A stretch of 27,548 nt of DNA from the NCBI GenBank assembly GCA_015501075.1, contig JADNYJ010000423.1:1-27548 (forward strand). Direction: 5' to 3'. How positions within the stretch are numbered: position 1 is the stretch's first letter; each line of letters opens with the position of its first letter. The DNA comes from Gymnopilus junonius (taxonomy: Eukaryota; Basidiomycota; Agaricomycetes; Agaricales; Galerinaceae). Of this stretch, positions 10,545-20,898 are shown piece by piece. The notes beneath the pieces are model-generated. The model was not told the DNA's origin. It saw nothing but the letters and a program-made list of their open reading frames with translations, and did no database searches. A program made the position numbers and the translations under genes.

Positions 10545-11030
10545 GGTAGATCTTTCGTGGGCCGTTTCTTTATCCCCTCTCCACTTTTTCTTCTCGTATT
10601 TCTTGTCTCTCGTCTTACTCGCTTGTGTCGCCGCCACCTCTCGTTCCTTCCATCTTCCGTGCCCGCTATTCTTCTTCTCCAAGTTCCGATTTGACCATCC
10701 TCTTCCACAATGTCTTCCACCATTTTGCATCATCTGCTCTCCTATTTGCGAACTCTTTATTCCTTTTTTCTTTCCATTCATCTTGTTTCATACCTATCCA
10801 TATCCGTCCATCATCTCTTCCATTGTCTTGTCGCATATCCCATTTCCCCATTACTGCATGCATTCCCATCCATTATCGCCGATCCCCTCTGCATCAATAC
10901 ACACGCATTTATCGTTTGATATTTATACTCTATTCATCATCTTTTGTATTGTATTTTTTGCGTCTCTATTTGCTTTCCTCGCACGTCTTCTCTCCCGCTC
11001 TCCATCCCACTCCATGTAATGTTGCTTTCC
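10545..11030. repeat. long low-complexity pyrimidine-rich tract
   Basis: About 480 nt of the plus strand are dominated by C and T, with long runs such as CTCTCCACTTTTTCTTCTC. There is no fixed repeat unit. Three overlapping frames stay open here on the plus strand and two on the minus strand, which is what a purine/pyrimidine-biased strand produces by chance, so none is called as a gene. Such tracts can be promoter elements or adopt triplex structures; neither can be decided from sequence. Confidence 0.6.
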
Positions 11031-11499
11031 CTACTAGTTGCTTGTGTTAATTATAATTTCTTATGATAGTCTGTTTTCGCTTTGCGAAAGATGAGGTCCA
11101 GCACTGATCAGGCAGCGGATCCCCACTCTCAATTTAGAAAAATTCAAGCTTATAATCTGTTCTGTAGAACTAAAAATTCGACGGCTCATCTGTGAAGAAC
11201 TTAGTATTTGCATCATTGGTACTATGGCATACTGTGATGGCAGGAACTAGCTCGAGTTCCAACTTGAAGAGGAAGCAGGGGACTGTAACTCTCTATTAAT
11301 ATAAACAATACACATGGTAAGCAATAGGGTAACGTGGCAATACATATATACATCGAATAATTTTCAAGTGAATAAAATGCGAACGAACTACAATACCGGG
11401 GAGGCTTGCGGACCAACTAAACCCAAGGGCATATGTTTCAGATTAAAAAACGTCGTCTTTCTCCAAGCTGAGTCGGGAGAGAATCCAGGATGTTGGTCT
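11031..11499. other. no gene seen
   Basis: AT-rich sequence between the pyrimidine tract and the stop codon of the minus-strand F-box gene; probably holds that gene's 3' untranslated region. Confidence 0.45.
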
Positions 11500-12829
11500 T
11501 CACCTAAGAATTTGCACAGCTTCAGTTATAGAGTCCAAAGAATCATTGAATCGAAAATACTCACTCCAGGCAGCAAAAACGTCAAATATTACCATGCAAT
11601 GCTCATTGGCGTGCAGAAATTTAGTCATGTCAGCCACACGAGGGACAATATCTGGCATATTATTTTCATCAGACCTTTCTCCGGCATCCGCAATCCTCAA
11701 CTCCGCCATTTTCAGATAAGGAAAGTAAACACTGGTATGCAGCATCGTTATGAGAGTCTTCCAAGGGTGCAGATCGTCGTCGACGCATTCATTATCCGAT
11801 TCGTTGTTGACCTGAACTACAAGTCCCTCCAGGCGCGAACCAGAACTGGCAGAGGACATTTCTTTGAGGGCACGAATGAGCCACATCAATGAGCCCACCC
11901 CTCCGGCATGTACTTGGTGATATTCACATTCAATGCGGATATCGAGGAACTTTACGGACGACAGTTCATCCCACTGGATAGGATCTTCCATAATATATCT
12001 CACTGCATAAAAGAAAGAAAACAAAGAACGTTAGCACAAGAAAAATGTCAACTAAAAGAAACTATTGCGAACGCACTTTCACTAGCTGGTACAAAGACGA
12101 ACTCCTCCAGTTTAGTGAGGCATTGCTTCATGAAAGTGCAAACTGACAGTTTCGGAATTGGACTCGGAATCACTTGGTATGTAGTCAATGGTGTCGAAAA
12201 AGAGGGATTTTAAGCGAACTTTCGGCTTGTCAACCTCCATGTAACCTGGAAGTTCGAAGTCCTCGATCAATGCCCAATCAGGTTTGGGAGCGCGAGATAG
12301 TCGATGCTCTGGCAAAGCTGTATAAAACCAATTGGAAAACATTCTATCTTGAATAGTCTAAGGCTTGGGAGGCGCAGGATGTCAATGAGTGCCGCAACAA
12401 GCCCACTCTCAACCATCATTCTCATCTGCAGACTCCAAAATGGAATATCTTGTCGGTGGCTGATTACCAATCGGCGGAGCTGGACTAGATGCGTGAGGCA
12501 AAAGCTCAGGGACGTATCATTTGGCAGCCAATCGTCCCGTTCACCATTCCCTAAATCAAAGTCTTCGGCATGACCGTCGAGTACTTGGAGATATCGCACG
12601 TATTGCCCAAGATGCGGTGACGATCTGAGCAGTGTTTCAAACTGGGTTGCGTTGCGGTACTTCTGGTACTCTGGTGGACGAGAAGGATCTTCGCAAAGAG
12701 AAGCTTTCTGCAAGAGGGCAAAAAGGTTCGAGAGGTTAGAGAACAGGCTTTCAATGTGGCCTTGTCTTTGTCGATGTCGAGGCATTTTATGATATCGTCC
12801 TTGATTTCTTGAGGGATGCTGGTGGACAT
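11500..12829 (-). CDS. F-box domain protein, frame-disrupted
   Basis: Second F-box gene, on the opposite strand. It opens MSTSIPQEIKDDIIKCLDID, then KACSLTSRTFLPSCRKLLF, a standard F-box (about residues 5-45). The next conserved segment, PPEYQKYRNATQFETLLRSS, then SPHLGQYVRYLQVLDGH, lies in another frame, and a one-base gap in the ATCCTT sequence near 12685 would join them. Two more shifts are needed, near 12255-12275 (before DFELPGYMEVDKPKVRLKSL) and near 12150 (before CTFMKQCLTKLEEFVFVPAS). An intron at 12003-12076 (GTGCGT donor, TATGCAG acceptor) then joins in phase to the last exon, which ends at 11500. With three shifts it may be a pseudogene, but no premature stop is needed once the shifts are allowed. 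It is not a close copy of the F-box gene at 2224-3686. Confidence 0.65.
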
Positions 12830-13531
12830 GGGTGAAGTATATGCGAAGCTCAGTGCTGACTCGAAATCTTGATAAGCGTGGGCGGGTTCCTATGGAATAT
12901 CAGATGCGTCTGAACAGACTGTCAGTGAGAAATGAATCTAAAGATACTTCGAACTTCAATTTAAATGACATACCGCTCAAAGAAGTTCAACTTTGCCTTC
13001 TAAATAACAATTGTGAACAGGATAATGAGCGTCCTCCGTTAAAGATATGCAAACCCTGCAACTCAGGCTCGTGTCATACGTACTATCATTTGTAATGACT
13101 ATTACAAGAGACTACGTGGTATGCGGCGAAGAAATCATTGAAAAAGGAACATTGATTTTCCCGAGGCTTTAAACCTAGAAGATGATGAGGTAAAGCCAAA
13201 GTTTGCTGCGGTGCCGACGAATTGGATTTCACACTCCAATAAGTAACAGCTCTTAACCTGAGCGTATACGTAAGAATATGTGAAAGACAATTATCGTCTT
13301 TCCTGTGGGACCAGAGCCTAGAAGGGAAAAGACGAAAGTTTGCGAATTCGAAGAGAGAAACAAGCGTAACAGAAATAAATGTATCACGTGATGTCGAATG
13401 CATGTGGTATTGTCAATGATTCGTGGTTCCAGCGCACGACTATCATATTATTATTTCCTGTCTCCTGCGCCGGCCTTCCTCTGGCCTCCGCTAACGAATA
13501 TCATACCCTCTGGATTGCTGGTGGAACAGCC
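12830..13531. other. intergenic between divergent genes
   Basis: Separates the minus-strand F-box gene from the plus-strand transporter gene, so it should hold both promoters. Apart from the E-box at 13383-13392 I see no gene or repeat. Confidence 0.45.
13383..13392. promoter_or_regulatory. palindromic E-box ATCACGTGAT
   Basis: Ten-base perfect palindrome with a TCACGTGA core, 140 bp before the transporter start codon. It repeats the inner part of the palindrome at 7847-7862. Confidence 0.45.
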
Positions 13532-15344
13532 ATGGAGGATAAATACATCGGGTTACTACTCGCTCTGGCCGGTTCAGTTGGCATCGGATCCAGCTTTATT
13601 ATCACGAAAAAGGTATGTTTTTTCTGCTCAACTGTATATTCCCGTTGCGTCGTATAATATTCTGTTTGCATCTTTTCTGACCTTCTCTTTTCGTAGGGCT
13701 TAAATGATGCTGCGGTGGGCAATGCCTACGGCGCGCAGGCTTCGGACAATCTATCGTACTTGAGGAATCCAATTTGGTGGTTGGGCATGGTGACGAGTTC
13801 GTGGATCATCTTCTATTTCTTATTCCGCTCGCTAACACCCCGCTTTTCTCTGTCCTCAGTGGTTATTGGTGAAAGTGAGCACCATATTTTCAAAACAATG
13901 GCAAGTGGCTCAAGGCGTCCCTCACACTCCCTAACTACCAGTTGCAAACTTTGCCGCATATACATTCGCCCCTCCTATATTAGTAACACCACTTGGCGCC
14001 CTCAGTGTTTTGATTGGGTATGGAATCCCTCTGCCTTTGAATTTTCAAGCTCTCTCAATCCCATGTTCCTCAGTGCCGTTCTTGCTTCATTTCTGCTCGG
14101 GGAGGAACTGGGACATCTGGGACGTGTAGGATGCACGTTATGTCTGCTGGGATCTCTTATCATTGTTCTCCATGCCCCTGAAGACAAACCAATTCGAACG
14201 GTCGATGACATTCTTGAGTTCGCTATCCAGCCTGGTGAGCCCTGTGTCCTTATTTCTTCTGCTATTGTCCCTTACAACGTTCCCAAAGGTTTCCTCCTCT
14301 ACTGCTTAACTGTCGTAGTATTCACGCTAGTCATGATTTACAAGGTCGTCCCGAAGTACGGACGATCGAATCCCGTCATTTACATTTCAATTTGCTCTCT
14401 CGTCGGTTCAGTCAGTGTTATGGCCATCAAAGGCTTTGGCGTTGCCGTCAAACTGACCTTCGACGGTAATAACCAATTTACCCATACCAGCACATACGTT
14501 TTCATGCTCGTTGTTGCGATATCCATCATGGTGCAAATGAACTACTTCAACAAGGCATTAGATACCTTCTCCACTAATGTGTAAGTCTGTTCAGCTCGAC
14601 TCCGCAGCAGCAGCCATTTCTACTGCGCGTTGCTAACTCCTGCTCATTTTCAGTGTCAACCCACTCTACTATGTCGGCTTCTCGACCTGCACTATCGTCG
14701 CCTCCCTCATTCTTTTCCAAGGATTCAACACCGCCGATGCAGCCAATACATTCTCCCTACTCACAGGCTTCATTGTGACCTTCCTCGGTGTCCATCTGTT
14801 AAACCTCTCACGCGTACCAGAGCCACCACTCGACCATATCAACGGCCAACCTCATAGTCATTCAGCACTAGAGGGAGGTCTCATGAATCCACGTCTGAGC
14901 TTACAGGGCCGGATGTCGCTCGACGGATGGAACGTTCCCGCGGACCGTGGGATGGACATCCACATGGGAGGCGTTAATGCTGGACGACCCGGTAGACACG
15001 GCCGGCAGAGCTCTTTGTACAGAGCGCAATCAACAACGCTATTCAATGCATTTGAGGGCCCGGATGGGGACATTCCGGCACAGAATGGTTCTGCAATGCA
15101 TTCCCAACAACATATACGACAACCCAGCGGAGACCTGCAACAACTTCCAGAGGAGGAATGGGAAGAGGACGAGCATGCATCCGACCGACGGATGCTTCTC
15201 AATAAAGGAACACGGCGGCAGCAGCCCCAACGACCAGGTTCAAGTTCTCCCCTACCGCCATCGAGGCATGGGTCGCGGAGCAACAGTCATTCCCCAATAC
15301 CAGATTCTTCCTTGACGGACGTGCGGATATCACCCAGGCCATAG
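13532..15344 (+). CDS. NIPA-type magnesium transporter (DUF803)
   Basis: Seven exons: 13532-13612, 13697-13796, 13860-13874, 13942-14017, 14074-14234, 14289-14580 and 14654-15344, giving an intact 471-aa protein. All junction phases agree. The N-terminus MEDKYIGLLLALAGSVGIGS, then FIITKKGLN, and the segments NFAAYTFAPPILVTPLGALS, FLLGEELGHLGRVGCTLCLL, YISICSLVGSVSVMAIKGFG and MVQMNYFNKALDTFSTN are hallmarks of NIPA/DUF803 proteins, members of the drug/metabolite transporter superfamily. Several hydrophobic helices (about nine expected) are followed from about residue 293 by a long hydrophilic Gly/Ser/Gln-rich tail, probably cytosolic. Expected role: Mg2+ uptake or transport at the plasma or endosomal membrane. 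Exon 3 is a 15-nt micro-exon that completes M-V-I-G-E. The long frame through 13715-14584 reads across four introns and is not the protein. Confidence 0.9.
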
Positions 15345-15788
15345 GGAATCCGGTTCAGCTTGATCCGTATGACCATGGATATTTAGCTCCTGTTAACCTC
15401 TTCCTTCCCTTTGGGTGTCTGTATTTATACTGTGTGGAGCATACCTGCTGCGTGTATGAAGAAGTTCTCGACCTTGAATCGTCGTCAACTGATTTCTTGG
15501 GGTCACCATTACGAGTGGATCATCGACTAGTTCTACAATCCCTGACAACAAAACCACACCCACCTTCACTCCTCTTTCTTCTTTCATACACTTTTAGCCG
15601 ACAAATGGACGTGCGATATGATAACGATGATTATATTTTTAATATACCACAAACATCGTACTAATTACTGGGGCTCATGAGCTTTGCCAAGCGTCGAAAA
15701 AATAACATAAGAAAGGGCACCACAAATGCATACTTGGAATCTAGAGCATGTCACAGTCAATACTCGTCTGAGAACGACGGACAAAAAG
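15345..15788. other. 3' flank of the transporter gene, no further gene
   Basis: Contains the transporter's probable 3' untranslated region. AT-rich near 15620-15660. No gene seen before the tRNA-Val terminator (T5 on the minus strand, 15783-15787). Confidence 0.45.
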
Positions 15789-15861
15789 TGGCTCAACCCA
15801 GGGTCGAACTGGGGACCTTCTGTGTGTGAGACAGAAATCATAACCACTAGACCATTGAACC
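15789..15861 (-). tRNA. tRNA-Val (anticodon CAC), no intron
   Basis: Minus-strand acceptor arms GGTTCAA (15861-15855) and TTGAGCC (15796-15790), discriminator A, A box TGGTCTAGTGG, B box AGTTCGACCC. The anticodon arm is TCTGT-CTCACAC-ACAGA, so the anticodon is CAC. Length 73 nt, followed by a T5 terminator. Except for a few T-arm and acceptor changes it matches the spliced form of the tRNA-Val at 1522-1627. Confidence 0.93.
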
Positions 15862-16031
15862 GACAAGCAGAATCCGCCGTCGATCATGGTTACTCGATTG
15901 GGAAAAGATGGCCTCGTAGAAGTTGCCTTAAGCTTACAATCACAATTACTTCAAATAAAAAGTCAACAATACGAGAAGAGAATCGCATCTAAAGCAATTA
16001 GGTTCAAATCAAACGTTCAGGAATAAAAACA

Positions 16032-16116
16032 GGGCCTCACTGGGAATTGAACCCAGGACCTCCTCCAATCAAGAACTTAACCCAAAGGAGGAATCATGCT
16101 ACTAGACCATAAGGCC
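16032..16116 (-). tRNA. tRNA-Pro (anticodon TGG) with a 13-nt intron
   Basis: Acceptor arms GGCCTTA (16116-16110) and TGAGGCC (16039-16033) with discriminator C. The A-box region is TGGTCTAGTAG and the B box GGTTCAATTC. The anticodon stem CCTCC/GGAGG holds loop TTTGGG..T, giving anticodon TGG (reads CCA, proline). The intron is 16068-16080, placed after position 37. Spliced length is 72 nt. A T5 terminator lies at 16025-16029. It sits 170 bp from tRNA-Val on the same strand, each gene with its own internal promoter. Confidence 0.9.
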
Positions 16117-16211
16117 GACAGGAGATGGGTACATCCAAAGACTAATGTAACACTGCCATTGCATGGCTGGCCTTAAATGCAACTTACAACGACAGCTGCC
16201 TTTGCTCTCGG

Positions 16212-16229
16212 TAATAATAATAATAATAA
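16212..16229 (+). repeat. (TAA)6 microsatellite
   Basis: Six perfect TAA units between tRNA-Pro and the 3' end of the first P450 gene. Confidence 0.9.
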
Positions 16230-16250
16230 TTAAGGTTGGGCGTATATGGA

Positions 16251-18397
16251 TTACATCATTCTCTTCCTAAAAAGAATTTGCGCTTTCCTGTTGGGAGAGG
16301 ATGTGGCTTGAAACCAAAGGTTGTCTGGTCGAGAACATCCGTCGGGTAATTTAACGTCGTATGTCATCAAAATGTGGGCGAGCATAGTTTTGAGCTCCAT
16401 CGCAGCAAAAAATCGGCCTGGGCTGTTGAGAACAACCACATCATCTCACCAAGCACTTTGGTCAAACATGTGGAATAAAACGTACCAAGCATGCCGTCCA
16501 GTTCCAAAAGTCAGGAAGTCCGGACTGAGGGAGACCAACTGGTGTTTATCCTCTCCTTCCGCTTGCCGCATCTCCGCGAATCGGAAGCCTTGAAACTCCT
16601 TTGGATTTTCATATATGCTCTAAAAAGGCAAGATATATGTTATCATTAATTCGACGTCTGGGAAGAGGAAATCACCTCGTCCATGTGGGTCGCATATGTC
16701 GCCACTGCAATATGAGTGCCGGCAGGAATCGTGATACCGTTTGAAAAAGTAAAATCTTTCATGGCTTTGCGATTCATTTGCACTGATAAAAGAAACAAAA
16801 TTAATGAGTACACTGAAGAGGAGGTCAAACTCACGTCCTCCAATTGCTAAGCGCTGTGACTCCTTGATGAAACTATCCAATTTGTGCAACCCAAGCACAG
16901 AAGTCTTAGTCCAGCCCTCGGCGCCTAAAATCATTTGAACCTCCTCACGCATGGGTTCAACGTATTGTGGGTATGCTGCCAGGTCGTATAGTAAATGCGT
17001 CAATGCCTACAACAAATGTCAGTCCGGATCGCGACCTGACGCCACAATACATGCCACTGATGTAGTATGAATAGCTGTGAAGTTAACCGTAAGGAGGCGC
17101 ACGGAAAGGTCGTAAATGTTTCGTCGCGAAGGATCTTGGGCCTCCTGCAACAACCATGTAATGAGATTATTCTAGACAAGACGAGACCAGGATAAAGTTA
17201 AAAGACGGTGGTAAGTGGTGTTGCGAATTTACCGGTCTTTCTGGCAACTCCCCTTGCTCCCGTTCAACTTTCTCCATCTGCGCCTGGAATAAAGGGCCGG
17301 CATGTGAAATTGTCCGCTGAATGCTTCTAGGGACTCTGGTTACAATATTCTTCACAAGACTGGCACGTACATTTTCTGAGTACATTGTTAATTGAAAAAA
17401 AGGTACCACTCACGGTTTAAGTATGTCCGGAAATACGTTGATAATGAGACCCCCCCCAATTACATCCATTGTAAAATCCTCGGCAAGTTTAGTGAAATCT
17501 GCATTTCGGCCTGCAGAAATTTGGTCGGTAAGCAAAATTTCGAAGGTGGATGTTCGTATATGGCTCACACAAGGGCAGGTCGACGAATAAACGGTTGCTT
17601 GTCCTACTGACAATTTTCATTGCAGTATCAAGTGTTGGTATAGAAATCCACTCTGCAATGGTCAATAGTTCAAGTTGTCCATCACGGCAATCTGGAAAGG
17701 TACGCCTGAAGAATCTACTCACCATTTTCCTTGGTTTGAATATGGTCGCCGAAAGCCACTACAATCTCGTCTTTTATATCTAAAAAGCAGGCCCCAAGAT
17801 TTTTTGTAAGAGACGTCCTGATGATTCCGATATGATAGGGATCGACTCGTATTTGCGGCCCAATTGTATAGTCCGTGTGCACGATCTGGTGGAAGGTCTG
17901 GCACGAAAGCCTCCGGAAAATGGAGAATACGTACCTCAGAAACTGCCTCCGTGAAGGAGAGCTGGTCATGGGTCGCTCGTCGGATGTCATCTATCATTTG
18001 TGGACCGCTGACCATAACTAACCACCTAGAAAGAGTCGGAACTTTGAAAGCGGTTCCGTGGTACTTGACATGCAGTTAGACGATATATTGCTCCCTTTAT
18101 CTCTTCGTGGAGGGTGAACTGGATAAAATATATACCTCGTTATATCCTTTCTGAATCATATCGTGGCCGCGGAATATGAACTTGAATGCATTGTAATATG
18201 AAAACATCACCCCAGAAGACCCTATGGTAGGAATGTGTCTAAGCTACATGCGTCGTGAAGTGTCAGTGATAACTTTGCCACTTCCAGAGCGACCAAAGAC
18301 TTGCCTGATGCGTAGTTGCATGCAACCATTTTGAAAGTAGATAGCTGGTCAGTAGCACTACAAGAGCAAGAATGGATGTCGACGGTATAGACGACAT
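16251..18397 (-). CDS. cytochrome P450 (intact copy)
   Basis: Twelve exons, in coding order: 18397-18305, 18243-18136, 18063-17935, 17885-17723, 17652-17569, 17510-17414, 17359-17233, 17171-17055, 17006-16835, 16782-16676, 16619-16486 and 16422-16251. They total 1503 nt, a 500-aa protein without frame breaks. It starts [20 protein letters not shown], a membrane anchor for the endoplasmic reticulum. Landmarks: I-helix [12 protein letters not shown]-helix ExxR in [18 protein letters not shown] region, and the heme-binding loop FGTGRHACPGR, whose Cys codon is split by the last intron. It is a fungal haem monooxygenase; substrate unknown. Related basidiomycete proteins are often named ent-kaurene-oxidase-like, but that gives no substrate. 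Introns 1 (18244-18304, CAG|GCAAGT) and 8 (17007-17054, GTG|GCATGT) appear to use GC donors. It is a tandem paralogue of the next gene, with six exons of identical length. Confidence 0.88.
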
Positions 18398-18803
18398 TTT
18401 GGATCGGCGGAAATTTTAGAGCGATTCTCCTCAAGTAACGGGTATTTATTTGCCACCTGCCAATTGGTCGATAGGTTCACAAATCCTTGTTTGACAGGTA
18501 CGTTTGGGCCCGTCTGATAAATCAGAAATAGGCTTAGACTGGTCCAGCACAAGCAGGGCTGCGGGCCGAGTACCTGACCGGGCACACGATTTCAGCCTTA
18601 AGATTCTCTCGGGCATTGGGGTGGTGTTGACTCTATTGATTCCGGCTAAAGCATGCGTCTGTCAGTATAGTAATTGCCATACGAGGTATTTGTTGCGGAC
18701 AAATCTGGCTCTGCGCTTCTGATTTAAACCATTATCTTTATTCTTCATCTGGAAGCATTAAAACAGACAAGGACACTGACAAAGATAGCAAAAGGCTTCA
18801 AAG
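18398..18803. other. spacer between the two P450 genes
   Basis: 406 bp with no gene. It should contain the promoter of the intact P450; AATAAATAC near 18446-18454 (minus strand) is a weak TATA-like candidate about 50 bp before its ATG. Confidence 0.4.
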
Positions 18804-20898
18804 CTAGACGAAATTTGTTGACTTTCGCTTTTTAAACATTACTTCCGCCTTCCTGTTCGGCGAAGCGACAGCCTGAATCCATACGTCCTGCGGTCGTGGG
18901 CCATCATCGGGGAATTTGATATCGTAGTTGAGTAGCACGTAGGCCAGCATTGCCTTCAGTTCATTGGCAGCAAAGAAACGACCAGGACTGTACATCTCAT
19001 TACTTAAGTCGGACACGACGAGGAGAAAATAATGCGCACCAAGCGTGCCTTCCTCCACCAAACGTCAAGAAGTTTTGTTCGAGTGCAACGAACTGGTGCT
19101 TAAGGCCTTCCCCGTCTTCATCACGCAAATTGGCGAATCTGAATCCTTGAAATTCTCGCGCGCTATCATAGTTTTGCTTCAAATGATTGGAAAGACGTGA
19201 GTTTCAGAATTACCCTAACTAAGTTAAATTGGCATACGTCATCCATGTGGGTAGAATAGGTTGCGACAGCTACAATCATGCCAGCCGGCAGGGTGATGCC
19301 GTTCGAAAATGTGAAGTCCTTGAGAATCTTCCGGATCATCGAGACTTCGGACACACCAAGATTCAATACAGCAATAAGGATATACCACTTGCAACTTACC
19401 TCCACCTATCGCCAGCCGTTGAGATTCCTTGATAAAGCTGTCCACCTTGCGCATCTTCGTCATAGAAAGTTTATTCAAGCCTTCCGCCTCTATGACAGCC
19501 TCGACTTCCTCCCGCATCGGCGCGGCGTACTCGGGGTATGCAGCCAGGTTATAGAGTACATGTGTCAAAGCCTGTGAGAGAGTCATTAAAAAAAAGCAAC
19601 TCAAACGTAATCGACTCACATTCGTAGTAGTATGTATGGCTGCAAAATTTATAGTGAGAACACGAATGGCTAAGTCATCGATATTCCTTTGTGGACCCTT
19701 GGCCTCGTCTAATAGCCAGCTTATAAGATTATTCTACAAAACCGATGTAAGTAATCAACAACGGCTAGTCAGTAAATCCTGACCGGTTTATCAGGCCTAT
19801 CTTTGCCATACTTCTCTTCTTGTTCAAGTTGTTCTTCAATTAAGGGTCGTAGGTGAGATACCGCACGCTTGATGCTGGCAGGAACCTTGGTTAATATACG
19901 GCCCACAATGCTGTCACATGTACGTCAGCGTCCTGCATCAATCAGAGAGAAAAGTTTAACCCCACGGTTTAACCAGGTTTGGGAACATGTTGATGATCTG
20001 GGCGCCCACAATGACATCGATCGTGAATTGTTCATTCAATTGTCGATAATCAGGGTTTCTACCTGCACATATATATATGTCAGGGATTTACTACGCAGAG
20101 CTGGCTCTTACGCAACAAAGTAGACCAACAAATAATCGATTGCTTGTCCGGCAACAACCTTCATGATCGTCGGTAGTGCGGAAGGGAATCCATTCTAACT
20201 AATCGTCAATGCGTGACGTGAAACAGTAAGGCGAAGACAGCACCATCTTCTTTAGCTGGAATAGTTCAGAAAAGCAGTGGAAATTTCGTCCTTAATGTCC
20301 GAGAATCTAATGGCAATATTTCGAGTCAAGGGAGTACGGACAATGGGGATATGGTAGTGGTCGACTCGAACTTGGTGACCTAAGGTATAATCGGTTTGGA
20401 TGGTCTGACAAGGTTTAAATAAGTGAGAAGGCATCGCGGGCCTCAAGTAGCAGTATTTGCGCACCTCCGCCACTGCTTCTTCGAAGGACATCTGATCGTC
20501 GGTGGCTCGTTTGATGTCATCGATCATCTGTTGTCCACTGACGATGACTGTCCATCGCGATATCGTCGGTACTTTGAAGGCAGAGCCAGGGAACTTACGC
20601 AGGTATCAGACACCATTCTGCAGTCAAAGCGAGGTTACGCATACTTTGGTATATCCTTCGTGGATGATCTCGTGGCCGTGTCGGAAAAATCGAAATGCGT
20701 CGAAGTACGAGGAGATGATACCAGAGGAGCCGACGGTGGAATGTGCCTCAGCTACAGATAAAGGAGGTTTAGTTTGCCTCCGAACTGTGAGCTCAATATT
20801 CTCACTTTATAGGTGGTTGAGTTCACCCACTTCCAAGCCAAGTACACGGCCAGCAAAGCTGTTAAAGCTGGCAACGCTGTCGATGTATCAAGATTCAT
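18804..20898 (-). CDS. cytochrome P450 (tandem paralogue, frame-disrupted)
   Basis: Exons in coding order: 20898-20806, 20751-20645, 20593-20465, 20404-20244, 20194-about 20117, 20062-19966, 19910-19784, 19733-19620, 19571-19400, 19344-19238, 19176-19040 and 18987-18804. It starts MNLDTSTALPALTALLAVYL (membrane anchor) and keeps the I-helix AIHTTTNALTH, ExxR in [12 protein letters not shown], and heme loop FGGGRHACPGR. Exons 1, 3, 6, 7, 9 and 10 match the neighbour gene base for base in length. Exon 4 is two bases shorter than in the neighbour, so its frame hits TAA at 20252-20254. Exon 5 needs shifts near 20179 and 20148 to read EWIPF, ALPTIMKVVA and RTSNRLFVG in turn. Exon 2 is one base short, but an acceptor five bases downstream (CTGAG) would restore frame. 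It is either a recently broken copy or mis-sequenced. Confidence 0.8.

Noticed and set aside
10537..11050. Long overlapping open frames on both strands, up to 160 codons
   Set aside because: They lie in the pyrimidine-rich tract, where strand bias removes stop codons in several frames at once; composition is Phe/Leu/Ser/Pro-only and no family or start context fits.
13715..14584. Single 289-codon open frame in the transporter gene
   Set aside because: It reads through four introns; the spliced version matches the NIPA family, the unspliced one does not in those segments.
1522..15861. Inverted tRNA-Val copies as terminal repeats of a mobile element
   Set aside because: Similarity stops at the tRNA ends; no target-site duplication or transposase between them.
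16251..20898. A secondary-metabolite gene cluster around the P450s
   Set aside because: No synthase, cyclase, transferase or regulator gene next to them; the neighbours are tRNAs, a transporter and eS26.
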